Source of the DNA: Trichoplusia ni | Taxonomy: Eukaryota > Arthropoda > Insecta > Lepidoptera > Noctuidae | Assembly: GCF_003590095.1 (NCBI RefSeq) | Contig: NC_039480.1 | Location: 6,921,328 to 6,985,327 of the forward strand | DNA length: 64,000 nucleotides | Reading direction: 5' to 3' | Shown here: one piece after another, positions 13,951-26,065 of the stretch | Numbering within the stretch: the first letter of the stretch is position 1 | Layout of the letters: each line of letters starts with the position of its first letter | Notes under the pieces: model-generated | The model's input: only the letters and a program-made list of their open reading frames with translations | Database searches by the model: none | What the model was told of the DNA's origin: nothing | Program-made: the position numbers and the translations under genes

Positions 13951-13986
13951 AATTCGTAACAATGATTAATATCATTGTTACGAATT
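13951..13986. repeat. Perfect 16-bp inverted repeat with 4-base loop
   Basis: The left arm AATTCGTAACAATGAT (13951-13966) is exactly complementary to the right arm at 13971-13986, with TAAT between. It lies in intron 1. It could be a cruciform, a transposon remnant or a dimer-binding site. No family is recognised. Confidence 0.85.
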
Positions 13987-15223
13987 GACCGGTTGATCTG
14001 TCACTATCACTTGATCGGTTTCTGTGTTTACAATAAAAAAATAATTTCTTTTGTGCCAATGAACTTTAGTCGAAAGCCTTAAATCGGTGCAAGTCCTACA
14101 TAAACGAAGTTCTCAGTCAAAATGAGATACTAAAGGAGTAACGGCATTACTAAAATGAAGACTGACGACCGCGTTATGAATCTTTAGATATCCAAATTTC
14201 TGTAAAGTAAAATCTGCAGAGGATCATAAAATCGCGTGAATAACTTAATTAGTAAATTCTGAATTCATTAAATGCGGTTAATATCAGTTCCAGTATTTAG
14301 CAAGAAATGGAATAACTGATTTTCAGAACAGATTTAATTTCATTTGCTTACCGAAATTTTTTAAAGGTAATATTTAGCTACTGCCAAATTCCCTCGCTTC
14401 GATTTCCAAAATGCTTTTAATTCCCTTCATTTTATATTTAATTTAATTTCTCGTACGGGCATTGACCGCAGAACATTTTAAAGCAAAGCTTATAGATAAA
14501 GTTCAAAAACTGGCAAAAGTTCAAACGTTGAATACAATTTATTTCATGTCTGCATGGCTTTGTACTTCCTAGCCAAAAGTTTAAGTACTTACAATTTTAT
14601 AATTCCTCGCTTGGCAATATTTTTGTGTAAAAGTTGTTCAGCAGCTTAATGCTTTAATACAAACAATAAAACTTTACCCTTTTTAAATTGTAAAAACAAA
14701 ATTGTGGTTTACGAACCTAGCAATTTTAAGTAAAAATTCCATGGCTTACTTTTAAAAATATTTGTATATTCTTTTTTAAGTAGATTAGATAAAAACACAA
14801 CTCGCATGCTATTCAGTAAAAACAAAAACTCCTTTGTCTTAAAAAACAACGATAACATTTAAATATTGGACAACAATTTTGACCTTATACGTAAAACAAA
14901 AGAATTTTTCCGTACGTGTTCACAATTGCAGATAAAATTCCTATCTTTAAAGCGTCGGCGCCGGGAAATGCGGCACCCTTTCATGTAGCGGGGATAATCA
15001 TCGGATGAAATCGTTAGGCACTGGTTACGAGCTGAAATAAGGCCCCAATCTGTTTGTAAACAGGAATATATTAAGAACGATAAATATGTCTATGTTTTTA
15101 TCATTTTACCGAGCTTGTTCGATAAGTGGGTTTTGTTTTTTCGCTGTTTATATTTGGATGTATAGTATACCTTTATACAAAATATATCACTATACTACAT
15201 TTTATTGCCTTTCTAATCCCTAC

Positions 15224-15398
15224 AGGGACTGCACGGTTAGCAGAGTAGTTAAGGTCACCTCGCTGTACCTCGTTTACCACCGCATAGGACAAGCATTTGT
15301 GTGATCCACGAATGCTTGTCCCGAGTCAGGGTGTCTTTGTGCATGTGATTCTTGGTGAAGCGCGACAGAAGGATTAAATAACTTAAAGCGGGAGTCGT
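15224..15398 (+). mobile_element. tRNA-derived SINE copy (intron 1)
   Basis: The head resembles a tRNA A-box region (AGTAGTTAAGGTCACCTCG) with a degenerate B box. The family body follows: GTGTGATCCACGAATGCTTG, then GTGTCTTTGTGCATGTGA. The 3' end is AGGATTAAATAACTTAAAG then CGGGAGT. Other copies in this window (40744, 51046 minus, 55985, 61241, and 21480 minus) share the body or the 3' end. It is non-coding and depends on LINE machinery in trans. Confidence 0.6.
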
Positions 15399-18300
15399 TT
15401 TTTCTTAAAGAAAAACCTTCCTAAAGTAAATAACAGTACAAACTGGTAGTAAGCTTTTGCGATGAGTGTTCCTAAAGCCCTAAAAAGCGAGAACGGTAGG
15501 TAAATATTTAAAACGATAATGAGCTATCAATCTTATAGAATTATTATGAACTCAGAAAAGCTTCGGAGGATTATGATAAAGTACATTTTCTAAAAAATAT
15601 TTGAGTTATAAAACTCGAGAACCTCTGACAGGTTGATCTTGACTCGTCATTAGTGATCCCTGCATTTTCCTAATTTACTTGTAGATATAATTAGTGTTAA
15701 ACATACCAACAGGGTAATTAGAATCTTGGAATTTCTAATAGAGGTGACACAACAACCATCTACATATGTTTAGTTATATAAGAGCGTTTCTAAGATTCTC
15801 TGAGATTTTCGTATAATTTTACAAGTTAAATATTTAAGAGCACGATGTGAATTGCGTAGGCTAATTATTGAAATACTTTATAATTTATGTTATGGTGAAG
15901 TTAAGTCATTTTTTTATAATGCTGCGTCCTTGTGTAAAACTTTATTCAACATGCTATTATATTTTAGCCTAGACTGGTTTTCTTGTCATTCGATCTTGAT
16001 CTTGATCTTGTTTTATTCGATCGGGGTGACAATGTACAATGAACTGAAAAGGGACAAATACTTGTTAGATAATCTTCAGACGCTTTGCAAATATGGGCTG
16101 ATGATTTTTGTAGTCAAGTCTGTGGCAAGCAATGGGTTACATGAAGCTAAAGATAGCAGAATAGCTATATATTTATTTTTAAATTCCTACCTACATTTTT
16201 ACCTTTTCTTGCTCCTTGAAATAGTCCATCCCATATAATTGCGCATGTACCGTGTAATTTCTACACCAGGCAAAGTTTTAGCTCCAACTTATACCAATAA
16301 TCCATGATACCGCGCAAGTGGTTTTAAGTCTCAAATCATCTCAAAATTACATTTCATGTACCAAAAAGGTGTGGCATCGGTTTATAACTTAGTCACTAAA
16401 TTATAGCACGTGTCAGTTCCAGCTTCACCTAGCAAATACACTTTGCGAACGAATCTAGATCACTCCAGCTGTTTAACGAAAAGTTCATGATCTATTGACG
16501 TTCTAAAAAAATGAAATTACGAATTTATGAAAAAGATATGTGGCTTTAATTATTATTACCGAGCCCTTATCAAAATCATTACAGTCCTTATCTTCTCAAT
16601 GCTGGGCATAGACTTTTATTTTTTCATCCAGAGTCGACGGAACCCTCAGTATCGCTAATCTGACTCACACTTATCGGTTATTTACAGATCGAAATTTACA
16701 TTTCGTAATCAAGATATTTTCATATAAAGAATTCACAAATACACTATCTCATTACACAACAATACCGGCCTACGTTTCACATTATTCTCAGATATGAATA
16801 TTTAAATATTATCAACTTCAAAATTAGGTCGAAAGTCTCTTAAAATGTAGAAAACAGCATAAATACCAAGCCATCCTACGCTTCATCTCAATTACTTTAT
16901 GTCGCTACATCTAGTACACCTGAACGAAGATATCCCTGAGAGCAATCAGCTTGTTTTTAAAGCAACCCACGTCCATTCGTTTCATGAGATTCGACATTAT
17001 CCCAGCGCGCATTCCACGCAGGATTAGCAGGCTTGTGTACGCACAAGGGTTCAATTACGCTAATAAGGTTATCAGAATCGTAATTGTAGAACATCTTTTA
17101 TAAGGTGTATTTATCTCGTAATTATATAATTCTATGGGATATTATGCGTATATTTGTTTACTGTTTCAAAAATGTTTTGTGGAAATTATTTAATTGTGTA
17201 CCCGTGTTTAATTGTGTGTGTGTATACATTATTGTATACCAATAAATATTTATAATGAAATGATGAAATTATGAACACAAATACGGAAAACTATAAATTC
17301 CTATATTCTTGTTTTATCTGCGTGTCTAAGTCTCACAATTTTATGGCTAAATAGTATGTCTACCTTATTATTCAGAAATAAAAAGCGTCCCATATTGTTT
17401 TCTTTCTTGCAGGTCGTTGACCGCCAGGCAAATCTGACCCTGATGTAGGCATAAAATTAATTGCCTAAAGTGCTATAAAACCTTTTATTTCACTCGCAAA
17501 AATTCTGCTACCACCACCACTTATTTCTCCTTAATTTTTACTACCTGCGAACATTTTCGGGCGTTTAAAAAGTAACTTTAAAAAATATTGCGGTTCCCTC
17601 GGTATTTTGCAAAACGCGTCGCTCGAAATTCTGTAGAAATAAGTTAAATGAGTCCCTCGTACACTTAAAGTTGCCAAAAAAACGTATAAATATTTAGTAT
17701 TTCGTACATTATTTTCCTGGTAAAAACGTTGTTCTTAAGTACTGTCGAAAAGTGGAAAAAAGCAATATCTTTCGTTAAAAAAGATTATACATTTCTAAAC
17801 AACAACTAAGTAAGTATACCCTTAACTTTGGAAGTCGCAAACTTCCCGTTAAGTATGAAAAGTTCGTTGTTTTTCTGTAGAGGGCGCTGATCGTTAGAGT
17901 CCATTATAAATGTAAAACAATACTGGGAACGGTGGAACTCTCCTCTGCGACATTCGCCTCTCGTTACGATAAGATGGCCCAATAAAATTAATATGCCGCC
18001 CGCTGCTAAATAAAGCGTTACGATCGTAAACTGCCAATAAGCACATCTAATGCCGTGCTCAAGGTGTTTTATAGCACTTAATCTACAAAGGCGAAGTCAG
18101 ACTGATCATCTATAAGCTGTATTGTCATGAGACTTCGAGTATGATCTCGTTTTAACAATTGTTTGTAATTTTGATTAAGTTAAGCTGAATTCGTAGTCAA
18201 ACATTTACAGGTAAAACATGGTCTCATAATCTCAGTGTATCTCATATGGATAAGAAAGCTCCATTTTTGAAAACCTGTTTTTCATCACTGATTGTCAACG

Positions 18301-19502
18301 TAATCTTAAAGCAATTACGAAAATACAAAAAATTACCTTAAAATTCAAAACTATTCAGGTAACTTCAAAACTTAAAATTCCCTAACTTGTACCACACAAC
18401 CAAACGCTAACCCATATTGACATAAGATTATGTTAAACACTAACCTACATGATATAAAGTTAATGCGACCAACGTCTCATAAATTCCGTTCCACTAAAAG
18501 CTCTAATATATTCATAGACCAAGAATAGCAAAACAGATATCGTTTATAACATCTACACACGAAATAGGGCCGAACAAAGCACCCGGCAACAGGTAAAATC
18601 CCTCATAGACGGAGGAGGAATGGCTAGTTTAATACTTGGAACGAATTAGGTAGATTGGTCTTCATGAGCAACCTAGAAACGTAAGCAGTTCTCAGATCGC
18701 TTGGGAATTAGCATGAATTTCCAAATTATTTCTCGTGCCTATCCTGTCGGGTGGTTTGATAACCAGGCCAGCGAAACGTTTCCAGGCTTTCGGGTGTATT
18801 AAATCTTCTTGATTTAGGTTGAGTACAGGAACAAGATGTGCTAAACGAAAGAGGTTGGTTATTTTGCCTTCTTCCTTATCTATATGTTGTGTTTGGCTGT
18901 AAATCTTCAAAACGCTGTTTCCTGTTTTTGTATGATTTTAAGCTTGTCTGGCGATTGTTTCGTTGTGGTATTATTAGCCTAATTTAAATTAATTTCTTGT
19001 TTTCTATTCTATTCTCTATCTATTAAATTGAAAATTCAATGACAAAATCCTTTAAATGTATGAACCTGAATTTATTTTCTACTGCTTATTTAAAAAGGGT
19101 CTAGAAGTAAACGAGTATAATAAAGCATGATTTAAATTTGTATGTGATTTGGAAGCTTAAACAATTACCAACAAAATGGTTAGAGAGAATTATAATAGAG
19201 TACCAGTATTTGTTTTATTTAATTAATAAAAAAAATACACACTAATAAGGCGCAGAGCCTGACAAGTATGGAAATGGAGCTAATAACGTCACTTGTCGGT
19301 TAAAAGTATACTAATGATGAAAGGTGATCTTCATTATTCTTACCCAGTTTTTGCCAATCTATCTTTATACCTGACTTTGTAACGTTTGGAGCTCCCCTCT
19401 CGTTTCTTTGTTTTTCTTTATTTATTTCTGGTGCAACAGCTGCTGGTTGTTTACGTGAAGTTGTCACAGATTTGTCATATTCTCTTAAAGCAAATTAAAA
19501 GT

Positions 19503-19540
19503 CGTGGGCGCACGGCAGAATTTAAAAAAGTGCGCCCACG
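19503..19540. repeat. Perfect 11-bp GC-rich inverted repeat
   Basis: CGTGGGCGCAC (19503-19513) is complementary to GTGCGCCCACG (19530-19540), with a 16-base AT-rich spacer. The GC-rich arms stand out from AT-rich surroundings. The role is unknown. Confidence 0.8.
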
Positions 19541-21130
19541 TCGCAATATTGCCGAGTGCATGACTCCCACACTCAACTAGAACCCATACAGAAATAACTG
19601 AGGAAAATTTACTGGTCGGATTAATCTCATATTTTGAAATAACGTCTCTAATTAGTGGATTAATGAATAGATATTTCAGTTCAATTCTATTAAAGCTGCA
19701 GATCTGACTAGCTGGCTAATTACAGACAGTTTTCCTTGCATTCCATTTGTAGCAATGTGGGTGTCTCAGTGCCTTGCTTGGAATATCATATACTTGACAT
19801 CGCATTATATAGTATTATTGTCTAAATATACGAAAGTATTCTTGTATACAATTTGGATTGTAATTCTTATGATAAATAAAGATATTACAAACCTTATAAT
19901 ATGCTACTTTTGCCGACTACGATTTACTAATAATAGGATTGAAAAATTTCAAACAATGAAGGGTTTAAGTTTGTCGTAAGGTTGTTAGCTTTTGTTCTTG
20001 TTTTATCATGGAATGAAAGCGTCATCGTTTTGTTACATGAAAGGAAAATGAACGGAGTATATATTTCGTTTTTTTGCAGTAAAAAGAAAGATATTTCCGT
20101 TGCTGAAAACATCCCACAGGAAGCCAAGCCATTTATGCCTTTTATTTAAATACAAATACATTTTTTGTTTAGGTATTACTGTAAAAAATGTCTCAATATT
20201 ATAATAGAATACTATACCTTCTTTATTATACGTTACCATATGTGGCTGTGACAATAAATGTATGCTGATCTATCGTACAACATGACTCTCAAAACATATT
20301 TAGTTATCCATCGATGAAAATGATCAGGTCATTTATTTTTGCAAGGTTTTAACCTCAGCTAGTCAACCGGCATGCCTAGTCTAAAAAGCGGCACGCCCAT
20401 TCTGCGAATGACAAACCCTAATGTTAATAATGAGGCCAAGTTTGGATTGGACTCTTTTAAAATTCTGCACAATAATGTGTAAGTAGGTTTACACCAGGGA
20501 GTTGATTTAAAACAATTTAATTAGTAAGTCAGATTGAATTGCATAAAATATCGGAAACATTTCTTTTCCATTTTCGCTTAGTTCAAAAATGAATACGATA
20601 TGGTAAGTTAAAGTTTACTTACTTTCTTTTATATATTTCACTATATTTGATTCGTTTAATCTCAGTATTTTTTATTGAATTTATACATCTAAATTCGCAT
20701 CCAATATATTTAAGAAATTAACTTAACAGATTAATTAGATATTAAAAAAAAACACCTTTGTCTTTCTATGTGATGTGCAGTCCTCTAAAGGATTGGAAAA
20801 CGAACGAACACATTCAAAACATAGAAAGAGAAAATATTCCAAAAGAGTTTATTTTCCCCTGGTGTATATTCATAATGTGAAATAACATACCAAAATTACC
20901 TAGCAACCACGATAAATTTACCAACAACAGGTATTTTGTTGATGGAATTACAAATGTCCACTTACGCAATATTATCTAAATTGGTTGAATGTAGATTGTT
21001 AGTAAAAGCCGAAAGGGTATTAATATTGTTGCTACGGATCTAAAAAATTGGGCCGTAGTAATGTGATCGATTGGTAATGTACCCATTTCCAAATTTGTGA
21101 GTATATTATTCGTACTTAACTATGGTAGGA

Positions 21131-21245
21131 GTATGGAGTTTCTTGCTGGTTTTTCTCCATAGGAATGATATTTTGGGACCGCGCAATTAGAGCCATTATA
21201 TGCAATTTAACGTTTCTAGCGCCATTTAAAGTCAACTAGAAGTAC
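21131..21245 (+). mobile_element. 5'-truncated non-LTR retrotransposon 3' end
   Basis: It contains TATGGAGTTTCTTGCTGG, TCTCCATAGGAATGATATTT and GCGCAATTAGAGCCATTAT. These blocks recur in the same order at 45484-45636. That layout matches the 3' UTR of a lepidopteran Jockey/CR1-like LINE, as I remember it. No coding sequence remains. Confidence 0.5.
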
Positions 21246-21479
21246 AAACAGTTTTATTATGAAGGGGACAAAAAAGGACTTAAAAAATCGCGTTGGGTTT
21301 GGGGTTCTATGTACGAATTTTTATGCACAAGCTTGCAGAATCTATTAAGAAAGCAGTCAAATTTCAGTGTAACTTGGCGTAAATTATATTAACCTTCTAA
21401 ATTATTTTATGATACTACTGACAATCGGTGAAAACACTTTGAGAGAACCAGGAGTTTAAATTTGGGAATCTATAATCAC

Positions 21480-21664
21480 CAACCCACAACGAGAATGACT
21501 CCTATATGGAGACGAAGGTGTCCGGCAATAGTATTTTTCTACGTAAGAAGGACTCCCGTAGTAAGGAATTTAATCCTCAATCAAGATGACGTAAATGCTT
21601 CGTCGACGCGGGGATCGAACAGGGATCGAATGTGGTGCGGTGACACCACTTGGTTACCCCTGAA
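21480..21664 (-). mobile_element. tRNA-derived SINE copy, minus strand
   Basis: Read on the minus strand it holds a tRNA-like head with two B-box-like blocks (TTCGATCCCTGTTCGATCCCC). The 3' motif is GAGGATTAAATTCCTTAC then CGGGAGTCC, shared with the 15224 and 61241 copies. The middle part differs from those copies, so it may be a related subfamily. The 69-residue frame here is a shadow of this repeat. Confidence 0.5.
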
Positions 21665-22103
21665 GTTATAGGCTGGTGATTTTATTATGTTATACATACA
21701 AACTAATTGCCTCAAAGTTCGTTATTGCATTTATTTATAATTCTGGAAAATGTTCGCTGGCTTTAAATTGTGGGTAGCGAAATCCACTATCCATGTTTAA
21801 CACTAAAACATCGGACCAAATTAAATATTCTTAGAACTCGGGTACCGTTCTAGTCAGGCGAATACTGGCTCTTAACAACCAAGTCTGGGAAACTGGTGAG
21901 ATAATATATTTAAAGAAAAAATTGCTTTGTCTATTAACATCTAAACTAATCATTAGTAGTTTTTTTTTATTGAGTATATTCTCTTCAGTACCTTACAGTT
22001 ATGTGTGAACCAATAGAAGTCTCTCAGATCTACATACAAAGAAATAGAGGTACGTGTTACTCGTTATTGCCTAAAGCAGTCGCTGTGGTCTCTTGTATAA
22101 GGT

Positions 22104-22273
22104 TGCGTTTCCACCAGCAATGTGCGATGGAAATGTGTCGAGCGAGGATGTCCACTGAGATATTTCCACCACAGCTGTGCTAACCGAGGCGAGGTAAATG
22201 AAGCGATTCTATTGGTTCTTTACAAATATGTATTTGTAAAGAGCTAGCTACGCATCCTCACTCATCTCAGCGT
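22104..22273. mobile_element. MITE with degenerate inverted ends
   Basis: It begins GCGTTTCCACCAGCAATGTG. It ends with GCATCCTCACTCATCTC then AGCG, a degraded complement of that start. Inside is a perfect palindrome (22217-22242: arms of 12 bases around TG). The layout (gcgtttccacc..., 'gcgaggat', 'attggttcttta', '...cgcatcctc') is one I recognise from lepidopteran MITEs. No transposase is present. Confidence 0.5.
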
Positions 22274-22844
22274 AAGTCTGTATGATTAACAAAAAGTTTC
22301 AGGTCAAACTTTTCACCTACTCAGATTAATATTATTTTAGGATAACATAACCCAATCTTGTTAGTAACGGCCTATTAGTTGAGTGAACATTAGAGCTAAC
22401 GTTACCCCAATCTTCTCATCCATTTGTAAGCTTTCAAATACAAACTACATTTTAATAAATAAACAGTTATTTAAACGGAATAATTTTATTCAGGAATTAT
22501 GGATAAGATCTTTAAGCGGTAATTTAAAAAGAAATTATTATTTTTGTTTTTTTTCCATTATTATGAAACAGGCATTAACGTCAACAGAAAATACTCGCAT
22601 GTATGAAGACGTCAGAACGTGGCCACGAGATTTAACGAAAGATTTGTTAAATATATTTGAGCATCAAAACATAATTTCGGCTTTTTTTTTGTCTAAGTAC
22701 CTATAAAGTTATAGACACAATCGGTAAAGAAGGTAGTTGCCCGTTTAGCGCTGTGCCTTATCTCCCTTTCTGGTTGTCACAAGTTGTTTAAGATAATATG
22801 GAGTGAGTACGGTAAAAGTGTCCGAAGTAAGTATCTCAGGCAGG

Positions 22845-22935
22845 GATTGGAGAAGGAGAGCTGAAGATCGAGATTAGTGGAGGCCATGGGAGAGGCCTAT
22901 GTTCAGCAGTGGACTGAGACGAGCTCATGATACTG
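22845..22935 (+). mobile_element. RTE-type non-LTR 3' end fragment
   Basis: GGAGAGGCCTATGTTCAGC leading into AGTGGACTGAGACG reads as the degraded C-terminus of an RTE-type reverse transcriptase (Gly-Glu-Ala-Tyr-Val-Gln-Gln-Trp-Thr). A GATACTGATGAT tail follows. Only the last few dozen codons remain. Confidence 0.5.
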
Positions 22936-25108
22936 ATGATCCGGAGTTAGCAAAATGTTCGCGTTGTCTTTAGGTACGACTACATTCATTACAGTCGTTT
23001 AAAACCTAAAGTTATTTTAAATATAATGTTTAATTAGTCTAATAACTCTAGTTAAGTCTTACCTGCGTGCTTTCAATACTACAGGATTAGATTGCTCCCT
23101 TTCCATAATTATTTTCTCAAATCAATATACTATTCAAGATCCCTTTGGTCACGTTTAATTACCATCAAACAGTAAAATACAGTATTGTATTATTGTTTTT
23201 ATTTTAATATATCATATATTTAAGTAATAACAATAATACACATATTATATATATTTTCCCAATATAGTTAGGCACATGTAAAGTGCCTGTAAATAAGGGC
23301 AAGCATCGCTTGACCTTAAGATATAAATATTAAACCTCATTATTAATGACCTGTTCAAATGTATTTCTTTACCTCAGCATCAATATATAAAATAGGCATG
23401 AAAAATACAAAAGGAATTAAATATAATAATAATATGACTCCACAGATACGATATTTCTATAAATAAATATTAAAATGTTTACAATTTGAAAAAGATTACC
23501 AGTGATGACAAAGATTCCGGCTTTCGAACTCTTCATTTTTTTCATAAATAGGTAGAATCTTAATCTCAATACCTAATACTTATTTCAAAAAATAAAACCT
23601 ATAAATCTCTGCCAATTTTGTTCACAACCAATTCAACATTCTGAGTTCACAAACTCACAGCCTTAATATTAAAATATTCGAAATACTATACATATACGGT
23701 ATAGACCTCGGCGACCACAATCCAATGTTTAGTTGTCGTCCACACAATAGTGCAATCACGATGAACGGAAACATTTTGCAGATAATATTGTAGGCTTTAA
23801 CAGTTCGCAACGGGATCGGGACAAAGGAAATCACTGAACATGGTCCCATTGAAGATTTCAAGTCTTAACTCAATGGTGATGGGCGTCTTTTTGTACAGGC
23901 GTCTTGTTTAATATTTGTAGAAAAGGTTGTTTCTATGGAGGTTTAACTTCGGTGTGTTTTTGACTTAGGATGTGTTTAGTGAATGTGGAGAGGTATTGGA
24001 CGTTGGAATTTGAGATTGAGATGGAATATATGGGGATTGAAGGCACAGGAGAATCTAAAAAGAAACGCTGAGTCTCGGAATAATTTGGTTCTAGTGACGA
24101 TTGACACGACTACATTCGTGTATAGTGAAATATGTTTTAAATAATAGGCGTTATTTACAAAGCTAATAAAATAATGCTGTAAAAAATAAAATAAGTGGAA
24201 GAGTCGTGGGCTGCGACTGATCCGCTTATTTGCAAATAAAAGTATGTGCGCTCTCACTAGGTTCAAAAAAGTAATTCAACTGTAATTTCTGGACAGTATT
24301 TAGTCATGACTTTTTACTAAATGTTTTTGTCTGCTCTGTCTGCGGTTTCAAAATCTGCAGCAGACGGGTGGCTGAACAATTTTTTCATGTACAAAAAGTC
24401 TGATAGCGTTTACACTTTGTCGGGAATGAGTAGTGCCGGGAGGTATACTTTTTATATGTCTATTTTTGTGTGTTTATAGTTCCCCAAATAACAATATTTT
24501 CTTTAATGGAAATGTTGTTGGCAACCACATTTTTATTCATTTATTAATAATCTTAATAGGCCCAATTATCGATCGATAGTCATAGAAAAGACGCGTATCA
24601 TTATAACTTTTATTGAGATGAGCAAAACAGAATTTTCCATGGATGTATTATAAATGTATTGCTCCAGCACTTAACTAATTACTAACGATTACCCGATCTG
24701 TTTGTCAATTAGCTGCGCCATGCGCGGCCAAGTTCCGTTGATAAGGAGAGTAGTGCCCTTGCCATTATCCACCCACGTGAATACATTAACCAGACCGTCA
24801 ATATTCGCAAGGCTAGTCACTCTTCTATGTAACCCATACATCGTAAGCCTCAAGTTGATTTGCATGATTATCGCTCTGTTTGCAAAATGCGTCCCTCGCA
24901 ACGCCATTAAATTTACGACCCGATTTATTCCACCAGTTAAATTAGATCTAAATTTAGTGGTATGTATTCATGTAGGTAATAACTTTCACTTGTGTTATAT
25001 AAGATAAAAGCACCCGTATAAACCGCTCACGAAATTGGGTTTACATCAAATCTTATTTTCGCATATCTGTAGATATTCGGCGATATTTATTGGTTTTATT
25101 TTTTTCAG

Positions 25109-25541
25109 GACCGAACGAACGGAGGATACCGTGTCGAGCAGTGGGAACCTAACCAACAATGCAGTGCGGCATAAAATTGTAGTTTTAGGGGCTGCGAAAG
25201 TTGGCAAGTCCTCGCTCATATCTCAATTCCTATATAACACCTTCTCACCTAAGTACAAGAGGACGATAGAGGAGATGCACCACGGAGACTTCAACGTGTC
25301 TGGCGTGCGGCTCACACTTGACATCTTGGATACGTCGGGTGCCTACGAGTTCCCCGCCATGAGAGCCCTGTCTATGCAATCCGCCGACGCCTTCATCTTA
25401 GTCTACGATATAACCGACGCAGACAGCTTTACCGAAGTGAGAACACTAAGAGACCAAATCCACGAAACCAAAGAGAGCACGGCCGTCCCAATTGTCGTCG
25501 TCGGTAATAAGGTGGACTTGGCTGAAACCGGCGCTAGGCAG
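25109..25541 (+). CDS. Ras-like small GTPase, coding exon 2 (GTPase core, Ras-dva/RASD-like)
   Basis: This exon encodes residues 30-174 of a 279-residue membrane-targeted GTP switch. The acceptor is TTTTTCAG|GACC and the donor is CAG|GTAAGC. Visible motifs are G1 P-loop GAAKVGKS (57-64), G2 Thr82 within KYKRTIEE, G3 DTSG (104-107) and G4 NKVD (163-166). The segment around KYKRTIEE, GVRLTLDILDTSG and FPAMRALS is diagnostic of the Ras-dva and RASD (Dexras, Rhes) branch rather than H/K/N-Ras or Rap. Ras Gly12, Gly13 and Gln61 are replaced by Ala59, Lys60 and Ala108, which by analogy suggests low intrinsic hydrolysis or altered GAP response. Reading past the donor meets stops after about 38 codons, so the 206-codon open frame seen in genomic DNA is not the protein. 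The exact orthologue name is uncertain, so no symbol is given. Confidence 0.95.
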
Positions 25542-25934
25542 GTAAGCGAACCTTTTCTTCTTTTACAAATACGAATCGTAATAACTGAGATACGGTTTTA
25601 TCTTACCTCACAAGATTTTCTCGCTTTATTGATATCCATTCGTGTGTACGAATAGCGAGGGTTTTTGCCTTTTTTACGTCTTTCGTTCAACATGCGCAAT
25701 TGTTTGTTAGCTGTACGCTACATAGTTTATTGTGATGAAGGTTGGCTAACAAAGTGTCGAGAGAAGCGGATCAAGTGGGTGTCACGTATAGTACATGCCC
25801 GAGGGATTTGTTCAAATATTCAAAGAAATCTATTGGCTGTACAGAATAAAAACATTATACATTGTAAAAAAGGGATTTATTGGTACATACATATCTATGT
25901 CTAGGTGCAATAATCCTTAACATCTGCAGATTTT

Positions 25935-26065
25935 TATTAGTATTTTTTTATTCCCCTGCTGGACAAAGGCTACTCTTCTTACACCTGTAACTCTCACGAG
26001 CCGCGAGAGACCAGGTCGGTAAGAACGAATCCAGGTCATCCCACCGTTTCTAACGTTAACTTCGC
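25935..26065 (-). mobile_element. RTE-type non-LTR 3' end, minus strand
   Basis: On the minus strand it reads as a degraded reverse-transcriptase C-terminus: a Trp-(Asp)-Asp-Leu-Asp-like block, an Arg-Asp/Glu block, then EAFVQQ-like residues (seen as VAFVQQGNKK). It is 5'-truncated and frame-damaged. Confidence 0.45.

Larger units (their letters stand above)
3864..25108 (+). other. Intron 1 of the Ras-like gene (about 21.2 kb)
   Basis: The intron begins GTGATG and ends with a pyrimidine-rich TTTTTTTCAG. It is AT-rich and mostly featureless. Recognisable contents are listed separately: three hairpin MITE copies (8.7, 9.4 and 11.5 kb), tRNA-derived SINE copies (15.2 and 21.5 kb), a non-LTR 3' end (21.1 kb), a MITE at 22.1 kb, an RTE 3' end at 22.9 kb and several inverted repeats. 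A GC-rich patch at about 5400-5460 and the open block just before exon 2 (24689-24960) are unexplained. Its size is consistent with long first introns that hold regulatory elements. Confidence 0.75.

Noticed and set aside
15852..16238. 128-codon hydrophobic frame, considered as a gustatory or odorant receptor piece
   Set aside because: Roughly one random frame this long is expected in AT-rich DNA of this size. No receptor motif was recognised, and the Phe/Leu/Ile/Tyr richness follows from T-rich sequence.
17390..17450. Strong acceptor-like TTTTCTTTCTTGCAG in intron 1, as a cryptic exon
   Set aside because: A stop follows within eight codons in the frame read, and no matching donor or coding sequence is seen.
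25035..25655. Single 206-codon open frame treated as the whole GTPase
   Set aside because: Its first 25 codons and last 38 codons are intron read-through. Acceptor TTTTTCAG at 25108 and donor CAG|GTAAGC at 25541 bound the real exon, and G5 and CAAX lie in the exon at 32222.
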